A stretch of DNA of 64,000 nucleotides from Nocardioides jishulii. GTDB lineage: Bacteria > Actinomycetota > Actinomycetes > Propionibacteriales > Nocardioidaceae. Below are positions 43,081 to 51,215 of this stretch, piece by piece. The notes beneath the pieces are model-generated. The model was not told the origin of the DNA and searched no databases. It saw nothing but the letters and a program-made list of their open reading frames with translations. The stretch lies in NCBI RefSeq assembly GCF_006007965.1, contig NZ_CP040748.1, forward strand, positions 2,418,001 through 2,482,000, read 5' to 3'. Made by a program: the position numbers and the translations under genes. The first letter of the stretch is position 1. The number at the start of each line of letters is the position of its first letter.

Positions 43081-44073
43081 ATGAGCCACCGCTACGACGA
43101 GACCGACCACGAGAGCTACGAGCGACCCCGTCGGCGTACGCGCCCGCGCACCAAGGACCGTCCGAGCTACGACGACGCGGTGGACGCCAGGGTCATCACC
43201 GTCGACCGCGGTCGCTTCACCCTGGACGTCGACGGCCATCGGGTGATGGCGATGAAGTCACGCCCGATCGGCCGCAAGGGGGTCGTGGTCGGCGACCGCG
43301 TGCGCGTCGTCGGAGACGTGTCGGGCCGCGACGGCAGCCTCGCCCGCATCGTCGAGGTGACCGAGCGCACGACCGTGCTGCGCCGCACCGCCGACGACGA
43401 CGACCCGGTCGAGCGCGTGATCGTCTCCAACGCCGACCAGCTGGTCGTCGTGACCGCACTCGCCGACCCGGAGCCCCGCCCCCGACTCATCGACCGCGCG
43501 CTCGTCGCGGCGTACGACGCCGGCATGGCGCCGCTGCTCTGCCTGACGAAGGCGGACCTGGCCGATCCCGAGCCGTTGCTGCGGACCTACCGCTCCCTCG
43601 GCGTGCCGTGGGTGGTCACGCAGCGTGGCGACGACCTGTCGGAGGTCCGTGCTGCCCTGCAGGGGCACACCAGCGTGCTCGTGGGTCACAGCGGCGTGGG
43701 CAAGTCGACCTTGGTCAACGCCCTGGTGCCCGACGCCCACCGCGAGGTCGGACACGTCAACGCGGTCACCGGACGAGGGCGCCACACCTCCACCTCGGCC
43801 TACCTCCTCGCGCTGCCCGACCACGCCGGGTGGATCATCGACACCCCCGGCATCCGCTCGTTCGGCCTGGCCCACGTGCAGCCCGAGCGACTCATCGAGG
43901 CCTTTCCCGACCTCGACGAGATGACCGAGGAGTGCCCCCGAGGGTGCACCCACGGGGAGGGCGAGCCGGAGTGCGAGCTCGACGAGGCGCTCGCCGCCGG
44001 CACCGCCGACCCGGACCGCGTCGAGTCCTTCCGCCGCCTCCTCGCCGCGCGCGAGGGCGGGCAGGAGTACTGA
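43081..44073 (+). CDS. rsgA: Ribosome small-subunit biogenesis GTPase RsgA
   Basis: A 330-residue circularly permuted GTPase that helps mature the 30S subunit. An OB-fold part (VITVDRGRFTLDVDGHRV...RVVGDVSGRDG) precedes a G domain with motifs in the permuted order G4 (CLTKADLADPE), G5, then G1 (VGHSGVGKSTLVNAL, about residues 201-215) and G3 (IDTPGIRSFGL). The C-terminal zinc site is CPRGCTHGEGEPECEL. Gene order aroA-rsgA is conserved in actinobacteria. Confidence 0.96.
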   Translation: MSHRYDETDHESYERPRRRTRPRTKDRPSYDDAVDARVITVDRGRFTLDVDGHRVMAMKSRPIGRKGVVVGDRVRVVGDVSGRDGSLARIVEVTERTTVLRRTADDDDPVERVIVSNADQLVVVTALADPEPRPRLIDRALVAAYDAGMAPLLCLTKADLADPEPLLRTYRSLGVPWVVTQRGDDLSEVRAALQGHTSVLVGHSGVGKSTLVNALVPDAHREVGHVNAVTGRGRHTSTSAYLLALPDHAGWIIDTPGIRSFGLAHVQPERLIEAFPDLDEMTEECPRGCTHGEGEPECELDEALAAGTADPDRVESFRRLLAAREGGQEY

Positions 44074-44102
44074 GAGCCAGCCGCAGCATCTAGCCTTGCC
44101 CC

Positions 44103-44987
44103 ATGTCGATCTCCGGCTCCGGCTCCTCTGACTACACCGACGACCTGCGACTCGCCCACGTGCTGGCCGACGACGCGGACTCCCTGACGACGTCGCGCTT
44201 CAAGGCGATCGACCTCCACGTCATGAGCAAGCCCGACCTGACGCCCGTCACCGACGCCGACCGCGACGTGGAGGAGGGCATCCGCCGCACGCTGTCGAAG
44301 ACCCGCTCCCGCGACGCGATCCTCGGCGAGGAGCAGGGCTCGACCGGCCACAGCCAACGCCAGTGGATCATCGACCCCATCGACGGCACCAAGAACTTCG
44401 TGCGGGGCGTCCCGGTCTGGGCCACCCTGATCGCGCTGGTGGTCGACGGCGAGGTCGTCGTCGGCGTCGTCTCGGCCCCCCAGCTGCAGCGTCGGTGGTG
44501 GGCCTCGAAGGGCGGCGGCGCCTGGACCGGCAAGAACCTGCTCAAGGGCCAGCGGATCGAGGTCTCCGACGTACGTCGCCTCGAGGACGCCTCCTTCTCC
44601 TACAGCTCGCTGTCGGGCTGGGAGGAGCGCGAGCAGCTCGACGCCTTCATCCAGCTCTCCCGTCGGGTGTGGCGCACCCGCGCCTACGGCGACTTCTGGT
44701 CCTACATGCTGCTGGCCGAGGGCGCCGTCGACATCGCCGCCGAGCCGGAGCTCGAGCTCTACGACATGGCCGCGCTGGACATCATCGTGCGCGAGGCAGG
44801 TGGCCGCTTCACCTCCCTCGCCGGCGACGACGGCCCCTGGGGAGGCAACGCGGTGGCCACCAACGGCCACCTGCACGACGCGGCGCTGGCCTTCCTGGGC
44901 AGCTCCGAGCACGACGGCAGTGACCCCGACCAGCAGTCCCGTGGGGCCGGCTCGGTGACTGAGCTCCGTCGACGCCCCACCTCCTGA
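44103..44987 (+). CDS. hisN: Histidinol-phosphatase of the inositol-monophosphatase family
   Basis: A 294-residue metal-dependent phosphatase. Metal-site motifs: GEEQG (about residues 77-81), [19 protein letters not shown] (about 88-106) and the late [17 protein letters not shown]. It is the HisN type that dephosphorylates histidinol phosphate in the last but one step of histidine synthesis. This is consistent with its place after aroA and rsgA in related genomes. Related inositol phosphatases cannot be wholly excluded. It has a roughly 30-residue hydrophilic C-terminal extension. Confidence 0.88.
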   Translation: MSISGSGSSDYTDDLRLAHVLADDADSLTTSRFKAIDLHVMSKPDLTPVTDADRDVEEGIRRTLSKTRSRDAILGEEQGSTGHSQRQWIIDPIDGTKNFVRGVPVWATLIALVVDGEVVVGVVSAPQLQRRWWASKGGGAWTGKNLLKGQRIEVSDVRRLEDASFSYSSLSGWEEREQLDAFIQLSRRVWRTRAYGDFWSYMLLAEGAVDIAAEPELELYDMAALDIIVREAGGRFTSLAGDDGPWGGNAVATNGHLHDAALAFLGSSEHDGSDPDQQSRGAGSVTELRRRPTS

Positions 44988-45106
44988 CCCGAGGCGGCAC
45001 GCACGCTCACGGCCACACCGGCCACCACCGGATCGTTGCCACCCCTGTTCAGGACCGCCGCGGGGCACTACGGTGACCGCAAAGGTTCCTGGACAGGAGG
45101 AGAGCC

Positions 45107-45538
45107 ATGAGAGTCAACGACGTGCTCAAGGGCAAGCAGATCCAGGAGATCGTGACGATCACGCCCGACGCCACGGTCGCCGACCTGGTCGCGCTGATGG
45201 CGCAGCACAACGTCGGTGCCGTCATCGTGAGCAGCGACGGCGCGGCCCTGGACGGGATCGTCAGTGAGCGCGACGTCGTCCGCCACCTGGGCGACGACAG
45301 CGGCATCCTGGATCGGACCGTCTCCACGATCATGACCGCCGAGGTCCACACGTGCGAGGGCACCGACGACGTCACCGAGCTCATGCAGCTGATGACCGAC
45401 CGGCGCATCCGGCACGTCCCGGCGCTCACCGACGGCGCACTGACCGGCGTGGTCAGCATCGGTGACGTGGTGAAGAGCCGCATCGGGGAGCTGGAGTTCG
45501 AGCGCGACCAGCTCAGCCAGTACGTCCACACGTCCTGA
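45107..45538 (+). CDS. Two-CBS-domain protein
   Basis: A 143-residue stand-alone Bateman module: the first CBS motif runs over IVTITPDATVADLVALMAQHNVGAVIVSSD and GIVSERDVVRHL, the second over TIMTAEVHTCEGTDDVTELMQLMTDRRIRHVPAL and GVVSIGDVVKSR. Such modules bind adenosine nucleotides and act as energy sensors for a partner. AGGAGGAGAG precedes the ATG by 5 bp. No partner gene is adjacent. Confidence 0.92.
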   Translation: MRVNDVLKGKQIQEIVTITPDATVADLVALMAQHNVGAVIVSSDGAALDGIVSERDVVRHLGDDSGILDRTVSTIMTAEVHTCEGTDDVTELMQLMTDRRIRHVPALTDGALTGVVSIGDVVKSRIGELEFERDQLSQYVHTS

Positions 45539-45567
45539 AGGCCCACCCGCAAGCCACGACGCACGAG

Positions 45568-45591
45568 GCCCTCGCGCCGCGCGGGAGGGCC
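45568..45591. terminator. Bidirectional hairpin between the CBS gene and trpB2
   Basis: GGCCCTCGCG (45568-45577) pairs with CGCGGGAGGGCC (45580-45591) with small imperfections. It lies between the convergent stops of the two genes. Confidence 0.6.
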
Positions 45592-45607
45592 CCGTGGTCG
45601 ATCAGGG

Positions 45608-46984
45608 TCAGGCGTGGATCTGCGACTCGTCCACCTGCGGCAGGGTGGCCAGCGACGCCTCGAGCTCGGCGTCCGAGAGCAGTGAGTCGCCGCTCAGGTT
45701 GCCCTTGAGGTAGGAGTCGAAGGCGCCCAGCTCGAGCAACCCGTAGCCGGACAGGCCGACGACGATCACCGGCTCGGTGCCCGCCTCGTCGGCGGCCAGC
45801 GCCTCCCGGCGGGCCTGGGCCAGCGCGTGCGACGACTCCGGTGCGGCGACGATGCCCTGCGTACGTGCGAACTCGACCGCGGCGGCGAAGCACTCGTCCT
45901 GGTCGAGGGCGACCGCTTCGACGAGCCCTTCGTGCACCACGTGGCTGACCAGCGGAGCCATGCCGTGGTAGCGCAGGCCGCCGGCGTGGATCGGGGACGG
46001 CACGAAGTCGTGGCCCAGGGTGTACATCTTCATCAGGGGCGTCAGGCCGGCCGTGTCACCGAAGTCGTAGGCGTAGGTCCCCCGCGTCATCGTCGGGCAG
46101 GACGACGGCTCGACCGCCACCAGGCGCGCAGTCTTGCCCTCGGTCAGGTTGCCCCGCAGGAAGGGGAAGACCAGCCCCGCCAGGTTGGAGCCGCCGCCGG
46201 CGCAGCCGATCACGACGTCGGCGCCGGACTCGCCGGCCTTCTCCAGCTGCAGGACAGCCTCCTGCCCGATCACGGTCTGGTGCAGCAGCACGTGGTTGAG
46301 CACCGAGCCCAGCGCGTACTTCGCCGACTCGTCCTGGGCTGCCAGCTCGACGGCTTCGGAGATCGCGATGCCCAGCGAGCCGGGGTGGCCCTCCTCGAAG
46401 GCCCGGCCCGACTCCGTCATCTGCGACGGCGAACGGTGGACGGTGCCCCCGAAGACCTCGATCAGGGTGCGTCGCTGCGGCTTGGTGTCGAAGGAGTGGC
46501 CGACCTGCCACACCTCGCAGGTCATGTCGTAGAGCGAGCAGGCGTACGCGAGCGCGGTGCCCCACTGCCCCGCGCCGGTCTCCGTGGTGAGCCGGTCGAT
46601 GCCGTTGAGCTTGTTGTAGTAGGCCTGCGGCACGGCGGTGTTGACCTTGTGCGAGCCGGCCGGCGAACCGCCCTCGTACTTGACGTAGATGCGTGCCTTC
46701 GTGCCGAGCTTCTCCTCCCACTTGCGGGCTCGGATGAGCGGCGCGGGACGGTACTGGGCGTAGACCTCCTGCACCGCCTCGGGGATCTCGACGTAGCGCT
46801 CGGTGGTCACCTCCTGGGCGATCAGCTCCGGGGGGAAGAGCGCAGCCAGGTCGTCCGGACCCACGGGCTGGTGGGTGCCCGGGTGCAGCGGCGGCGGAGG
46901 GGGCGTCGGAAGGTCGGCGACGACGTTGTACCAAGAGGTCGGGCGCTCGTCGTCGGAGAGGGTGAAGGTCATGGGCAACGTCAT
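45608..46984 (-). CDS. trpB2: Tryptophan synthase beta chain 2 (TrpB2)
   Basis: A 458-residue PLP enzyme of the TrpB2 group, which converts indole and serine to tryptophan without a tight alpha subunit. The ATG at 46984 has AGGAG 7 bp upstream. The PLP lysine is in GSPAGSHKVNTAV (about residue 119), the phosphate loop is CAGGGSNLAGL (about 241-251) and PESSHALAQARR is near the end. The N-terminal extension (WYNVVADLPTPPPPPLHPGT) is the TrpB2 hallmark absent from TrpB1. No trpA is nearby. An indole-salvage role is likely by family. Confidence 0.93.
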   Translation of the reverse strand: MTLPMTFTLSDDERPTSWYNVVADLPTPPPPPLHPGTHQPVGPDDLAALFPPELIAQEVTTERYVEIPEAVQEVYAQYRPAPLIRARKWEEKLGTKARIYVKYEGGSPAGSHKVNTAVPQAYYNKLNGIDRLTTETGAGQWGTALAYACSLYDMTCEVWQVGHSFDTKPQRRTLIEVFGGTVHRSPSQMTESGRAFEEGHPGSLGIAISEAVELAAQDESAKYALGSVLNHVLLHQTVIGQEAVLQLEKAGESGADVVIGCAGGGSNLAGLVFPFLRGNLTEGKTARLVAVEPSSCPTMTRGTYAYDFGDTAGLTPLMKMYTLGHDFVPSPIHAGGLRYHGMAPLVSHVVHEGLVEAVALDQDECFAAAVEFARTQGIVAAPESSHALAQARREALAADEAGTEPVIVVGLSGYGLLELGAFDSYLKGNLSGDSLLSDAELEASLATLPQVDESQIHA

Positions 46985-47121
46985 CGGACATCTCCTGCGG
47001 TCGTGAGGGCCGGGCACGGCCCCGGCGCAGCCTACGTGGGGGCCGGCGGCGCCGTGGCCGCTGCTTAGGATGAACGTGGCGAGCACACGAGTGCCCGCAC
47101 CCGCACCAACGAGAGGCAGCC

Positions 47122-47490
47122 ATGGAGAAGCCCGAAGTCGACCCGCACATGGGTGACGCCCCCGCAGACCTGGAGATCACCGACCTCATCGAGGGCGACG
47201 GCGACGAGGCCACCTCCGGCAGCACCGTCTCCGTCCACTACGTCGGCGTGGCCCACTCCACCGGCGAGGAGTTCGACGCCAGCTACAACCGCGGCACCCC
47301 GCTCCAGTTCCGCCTCGGCATCGGCCAGGTCATCCAGGGCTGGGACACCGGCGTGCAGGGCATGAAGGTCGGCGGTCGTCGTCGCCTCGTGATCCCGCCG
47401 CACCTGGGCTACGGCCAGCGTGGCGCACCGGGCGCGATCGCCCCGAACGAGACCCTGATCTTCGTGGTGGACCTGCTCGCCGTGAAGTGA
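47122..47490 (+). CDS. FKBP-type peptidyl-prolyl isomerase
   Basis: A 122-residue single-domain FKBP with no signal peptide, so cytoplasmic. Conserved binding-pocket residues are seen in VSVHYVGVAHSTGEEFDASYNRG, FRLGIGQVIQGWDTGVQGMKVGGRRRLVIPPHLGYG and NETLIFVVDLL. It catalyses cis-trans prolyl isomerisation and may assist folding. GAGAGGCAGCC precedes the ATG. The gene ends in a terminator and is divergent from trpB2. Confidence 0.94.
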   Translation: MEKPEVDPHMGDAPADLEITDLIEGDGDEATSGSTVSVHYVGVAHSTGEEFDASYNRGTPLQFRLGIGQVIQGWDTGVQGMKVGGRRRLVIPPHLGYGQRGAPGAIAPNETLIFVVDLLAVK

Positions 47491-47500
47491 GGCGTACGTG

Positions 47501-47532
47501 AGCCGCCGTGCCCCACGTGGGGTGCGGCGGCT
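47501..47532. terminator. Terminator after the FKBP gene
   Basis: AGCCGCC (47501-47507) pairs with GGCGGCT (47526-47532), with an inner GCCCCAC/GTGGGGT stem. It starts 10 bp after the FKBP stop and lies 27 bp beyond the S4 gene stop on the other strand. Confidence 0.7.
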
Positions 47533-47558
47533 CTGTCGTCTCCGGAGGCGCCCGGCGA

Positions 47559-47825
47559 TCACCAGGGCAGGTTGTCGACGACCTCACCGTGCACGACGCG
47601 AGCGGCCTGGCCGCCGAGCGTCACGACGTCGCCGTCGTGCAGCTGGCGACCTCGACGGGTCTCCACCTCGCCGTTGACGGCCACGGCGCCCTGCGCCACG
47701 AGCTCCTTCGCCTCTCCCCCGTGCTCGACCAGGCTCGCGAGCTTGAGGAACTGGCCGAGCCTGATGGACTCGTCGCGGATGCCCACGTCCATGGGCTCGG
47801 CTCCGGAGTCGGGGGGTGTCGTCAT
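47559..47825 (-). CDS. S4-domain RNA-binding protein
   Basis: An 88-residue protein consisting mainly of an S4 domain: IRLGQFLKLASLVEHGGEAKELVAQGAVAVNGEVETRRGRQLHDGDVV, with the typical Leu-Lys and VNG-R-G positions (YbcJ/YaaA-like). Small S4 proteins bind structured RNA in ribosome or tRNA metabolism. The start could be the ATG at 47825 or the internal one at 47790 (MDVGIRDE). It lies 35 bp downstream of the DUF445 gene on the same strand and may share its transcript. Confidence 0.88.
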   Translation of the reverse strand: MTTPPDSGAEPMDVGIRDESIRLGQFLKLASLVEHGGEAKELVAQGAVAVNGEVETRRGRQLHDGDVVTLGGQAARVVHGEVVDNLPW

Positions 47826-47860
47826 GGCACCAGTCTCCCACCGGGTGCCGGCGGCGCGGC

Positions 47861-49153
47861 TCAGTGGCCGAGCGCTTGGCTGACGGCGTGGATCAGCAGG
47901 CCGACCACTCCCCCGACGACCGTGCCGTTGATCCGGATGAACTGCAGGTCGCGGCCGACGTGCAGCTCGATCTTCTCCGCCGCCTCACGGCCGTCCCACC
48001 GCTCGATGGTGTGGGTGATCACCGCCGTCACCTCGGCGCCGTACCGCGCCACCACGAAGACCGCGGCGTCGGCCGCCATCCGGTCGAGGCGCCCGCGCAG
48101 CCCCGCGTCCGACCTCAGCAGGGTGCCGAAGTCGAGCAGCTCCACCACCGCCCGCTCCCGCAGGGCGCCGGAGGGATCACGCAACGACGTCAGGGTGGCG
48201 CGACGCAACGCGTTCCACAGGGAGACGACCGTGGAGGTGACCTGCGGGTGCTCGAGCAGTCGGTTCTTGAGGCCCTCGGCACGCGCCTGGGTGGCCGGGT
48301 CGTCCAGAAGGTCCCTGGCGAGCTGCTCCAGCATCGAGTCCAGCGCCTCGCGGGCATGGTGGCGCGGGTCGTCGCGGATGTCCTCGAGCCACTTCAGCGC
48401 CTCGGTGTGCAGCTTGGCGGTGACCACCTCGTTGAGACGCGGCGGCGTCCACCACGGCGCGCGCTCCAGCAGCACCTGGGTGAAGGTCTCGGGGTTCTCC
48501 ACCAGCCACCGGTGCAGCTCGACGATCCCGAGGTCAACGAGGCCGTGGTGCACCCGGTCGTGGACGACCTCGGTCAGCAGGCTGCCGGCCAGCGGCGCGA
48601 TCGGTTCGTCGCGGAACCGCGGGATCAGGGCCTGGGTGACGAAGTCGACGACGTGGTCGTCGCGCACCTTGCCCAACCCGATCGCCGCGACCTCGGACGC
48701 CTCGTCGACCACGCGCCGGGCGTGCTCCTCCTCCGCGAGCCACTCGCCGATGCGCAGCGAGATCGTGGAGGCCTCGACACGGTCGCGGATGACCTCCTCC
48801 TGCAGGAAGTTCTCCCCCACGAACTCCTCCAGCCCGCGCCCCAGGTCGTCCTTGCGCTTCGGCACCAGTGCCGTGTGCGGGATCGGCAGGCCGAGCGGGT
48901 GACGGAAGAGCGCAGTGACCGCGAACCAGTCCGCGATCGCGCCGACCATGGAGGCCTCGGCGCCGGCGTTCACGTAGCCCCACACCCCGTCGCGGCCCAA
49001 CGTGGCGACGTAGACGATGGCGGCCAGGACGAGCAGGCCGACGGCGAGCGTACGCATGGTGCGCAGGCCGCGGCGTCGAGCGGCGTCGGCCTCCGGTTCC
49101 GGGGTCACGATGGAGATCGGCTTCCCCGACGAAGGCGTGGTGGTGTCAGTCAT
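47861..49153 (-). CDS. DUF445 membrane-associated protein
   Basis: A 430-residue protein; GGAGG lies 6 bp before the ATG at 49153. A hydrophobic span (TLAVGLLVLAAIVYVATLG, about residues 34-52) is followed by the DUF445 hallmark ASMVGAIADWFAVTALFRHPLGLPIPHTALVPKRKD. Long amphipathic helices make up the middle, and a C-terminal RINGTVVGGVVGLLIHAVSQ span ends the protein. The family (YjiN/YheB-like) is widespread but of unknown function. An upstream ATG at 49162 adds three residues. Confidence 0.88.
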   Translation of the reverse strand: MTDTTTPSSGKPISIVTPEPEADAARRRGLRTMRTLAVGLLVLAAIVYVATLGRDGVWGYVNAGAEASMVGAIADWFAVTALFRHPLGLPIPHTALVPKRKDDLGRGLEEFVGENFLQEEVIRDRVEASTISLRIGEWLAEEEHARRVVDEASEVAAIGLGKVRDDHVVDFVTQALIPRFRDEPIAPLAGSLLTEVVHDRVHHGLVDLGIVELHRWLVENPETFTQVLLERAPWWTPPRLNEVVTAKLHTEALKWLEDIRDDPRHHAREALDSMLEQLARDLLDDPATQARAEGLKNRLLEHPQVTSTVVSLWNALRRATLTSLRDPSGALRERAVVELLDFGTLLRSDAGLRGRLDRMAADAAVFVVARYGAEVTAVITHTIERWDGREAAEKIELHVGRDLQFIRINGTVVGGVVGLLIHAVSQALGH

Positions 49154-49191
49154 CGCCTCCATCCTGCCCTGCTCGTGAAAGGATGACGCCC

Positions 49192-49587
49192 ATGCCACGC
49201 ACCGTCCTCACGTTCGGCACCTTCGACGTCTTCCACGTCGGTCACCTGCGGATCCTCGAGCGAGCCGCCTCGCTGGGTGACCGCCTCGTGGTGGGGGTCT
49301 CCGCCGACGAGCTCAACCTGCGCAAGAAGGGGCGTACGCCGGTCTTCAGCGAGGCCGAACGCCTGGCGATCGTCAACGCCCTCAAGGTCGTCGACGACGT
49401 CTTCGTGGAGGAGAGCCTCGAGCAGAAGCGCGACTACATCCTCGAGCACCAGGCCGACGTGCTCGTGATGGGCGACGACTGGGCCGGCAAGTTCGACGAG
49501 TTCAACGACATCTGCGAGGTCGTCTACCTCGCCCGCACCCCCGCGATCTCCACGACCGCGATCATCGAACACATCGCCGAGCTGTGA
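49192..49587 (+). CDS. Cytidylyltransferase-like protein (TagD/GCT type)
   Basis: A 131-residue nucleotidyltransferase with the ATP/CTP-binding HxGH as GTFDVFHVGH (residues 9-18) and the closing RTPAISTTAIIEHI. It matches glycerol-3-phosphate cytidylyltransferase (TagD) in length and motifs, so it may make CDP-glycerol or a similar activated alcohol for wall polymers. AAAGG lies 9 bp before the ATG at 49192. It is coupled to the following protease gene by a GTGA overlap. Confidence 0.85.
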   Translation: MPRTVLTFGTFDVFHVGHLRILERAASLGDRLVVGVSADELNLRKKGRTPVFSEAERLAIVNALKVVDDVFVEESLEQKRDYILEHQADVLVMGDDWAGKFDEFNDICEVVYLARTPAISTTAIIEHIAEL

Positions 49588-51188
49588 CGCCGGGCCCGCG
49601 GCCGGCCAGCGGCCCCGGGCGGGGACGCCCGGTCGTCGCGCGCAAGCACCCGGTCGCACTGGTCATCGGCCTGGTGGCCGCGCTCCTCGCTGCCCTCGTC
49701 GTTGCTCCGCTCGGCCCCCTCGGCGCGACTTCCGCGCTGGCCGACGCGGCGACCGACGCCCCCCGCGACGCAGCCGACGCTTCGACCGCACTCACCACGG
49801 CACGTGAGCAGGTCGCCGGCGTGGCTGCGGATCCCGACCCGGGTGCCCCCGGGACCGACCTGACCCTGACGCTGCGCGACCTCTGGCTCGCGCGCGGCGA
49901 CCTCGACCGCGCCGGGCGCGCGGCCGCCTCCCGCCTCCTCTCCCGACCGACGGCCGCGACCGCTCCCGGCCAGTGGCGCTACCCCACGGGAACCACCCCG
50001 GAGCGCGTCTGCGGAGCCGACGTCTGCGTCACCCGGGTGACCACGTCACGGCACGCCGCCACCGACGCGTGGACGGCCCGCACTCTGGCGCTCGTCGAGA
50101 CCACGTGGCGGCGCGTGGTGGACGACCTGGGCTACCGCGCCCCGGCCAGCGGCAGCGAGGCGGCTGCCGACGGCGAGGAGAGCACCGACGGTCGGCTCGA
50201 CGTCTACCTCGCCGACCTGTCCCCGCAGGGCTACTACGGCTTCTGCGCGCCGGAGGACCTGGTGGCCGGGGAGCACGCCCGCGCCACGTCGTACTGCGTC
50301 CTGGACAACGACATGCTGGGTCTCGGCGGGCGCCCGAACGACGCCCTGGCTGCGACGGTGGCCCACGAGTTCTTCCACGCGGTGCAGTTCAACTACGACC
50401 TCTCCGAGGACACGTGGTTCATGGAGGCCTCCGCCACCTGGATGGAGGAGGTCGTCTTCGACGGCGTCAACGACAACCGGCAGTTCCTCGCCAAGGGACA
50501 GCTCGGCTCCCCCACCACGCCGCTCGACGCCGAGTCGGGGCACTACGGCAACTGGATCTTCGTGCAGTTCCTCGCCCAGCGGTTCGGTGCCCCCGCGGTC
50601 CGCCGCGTCTGGGAACGCCTCGACGCCTCCCGCGGCGCCCCTGACGAGTGGTCGCTGAAGGGCGTGCGGTCGGTGCTCGCCAGCCGCGGGGCGGCCTGGC
50701 CAGCGTTCTACTCCGACTTCACCCGCGCCAACCTCCGACCAGGACGCCACTACCGCGAGGGTGGGGCCTACCGCAGCGCGCCGGTGACCGACCGCCTCCG
50801 CCTCGGTCGGGCCCAGCGGACCGCCTCGCGCGCAGCGAGGCTGCCACACCTGTCCTCACGCACCACGCAGGTCACGGTCGGAGCACTGCCGCGTGGGCGT
50901 CGTACGTTGCGCCTCGAGGTACGGGCCACCCGCGCGACGTACGCCCGGGTCTCGGTGCTCGTGCACCGGGCCGACGGGTCGGTACGCCTGCGGCGCCTCA
51001 AGCTGGACGGTGCGGGGCGGGCCAGGGCGCGGTTCCCCGCCTCCTCCACGAAGGTGCGGCGCCTGGTCGTGCTCACCACCCACACGGCCGCCGACCACCG
51101 CCGCTGCGGCCGAAACTCCGGCTGGGCGTGCGGTGGCGACCCCGTGGGCGAGCTCGCCGTGCGCGTCACGGCACGTCTCGTGCGCTGA
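49584..51188 (+). CDS. Secreted putative zinc metalloprotease (MXAN_6640-like)
   Basis: A 534-residue exported protein. An N-terminal signal/anchor (ALVIGLVAALLAALVVAPLG) ends near ALA at about residue 51. The central zinc-protease motif is VAHEFFHAVQFNYD (HExxH type, about 254-267), followed by WFMEASATWMEE with the third likely ligand Glu. This is the pattern of the MXAN_6640 putative metalloproteases. The C-terminal third is Arg-rich and beta-like, perhaps binding wall polymers. The GTG at 49584 overlaps the TagD-like stop, and co-expression suggests an envelope role. Confidence 0.85.
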   Translation: MTPGPRPASGPGRGRPVVARKHPVALVIGLVAALLAALVVAPLGPLGATSALADAATDAPRDAADASTALTTAREQVAGVAADPDPGAPGTDLTLTLRDLWLARGDLDRAGRAAASRLLSRPTAATAPGQWRYPTGTTPERVCGADVCVTRVTTSRHAATDAWTARTLALVETTWRRVVDDLGYRAPASGSEAAADGEESTDGRLDVYLADLSPQGYYGFCAPEDLVAGEHARATSYCVLDNDMLGLGGRPNDALAATVAHEFFHAVQFNYDLSEDTWFMEASATWMEEVVFDGVNDNRQFLAKGQLGSPTTPLDAESGHYGNWIFVQFLAQRFGAPAVRRVWERLDASRGAPDEWSLKGVRSVLASRGAAWPAFYSDFTRANLRPGRHYREGGAYRSAPVTDRLRLGRAQRTASRAARLPHLSSRTTQVTVGALPRGRRTLRLEVRATRATYARVSVLVHRADGSVRLRRLKLDGAGRARARFPASSTKVRRLVVLTTHTAADHRRCGRNSGWACGGDPVGELAVRVTARLVR

Positions 51189-51215
51189 CGCAGCCAGGAC
51201 GTCTCGCCCCGCAGC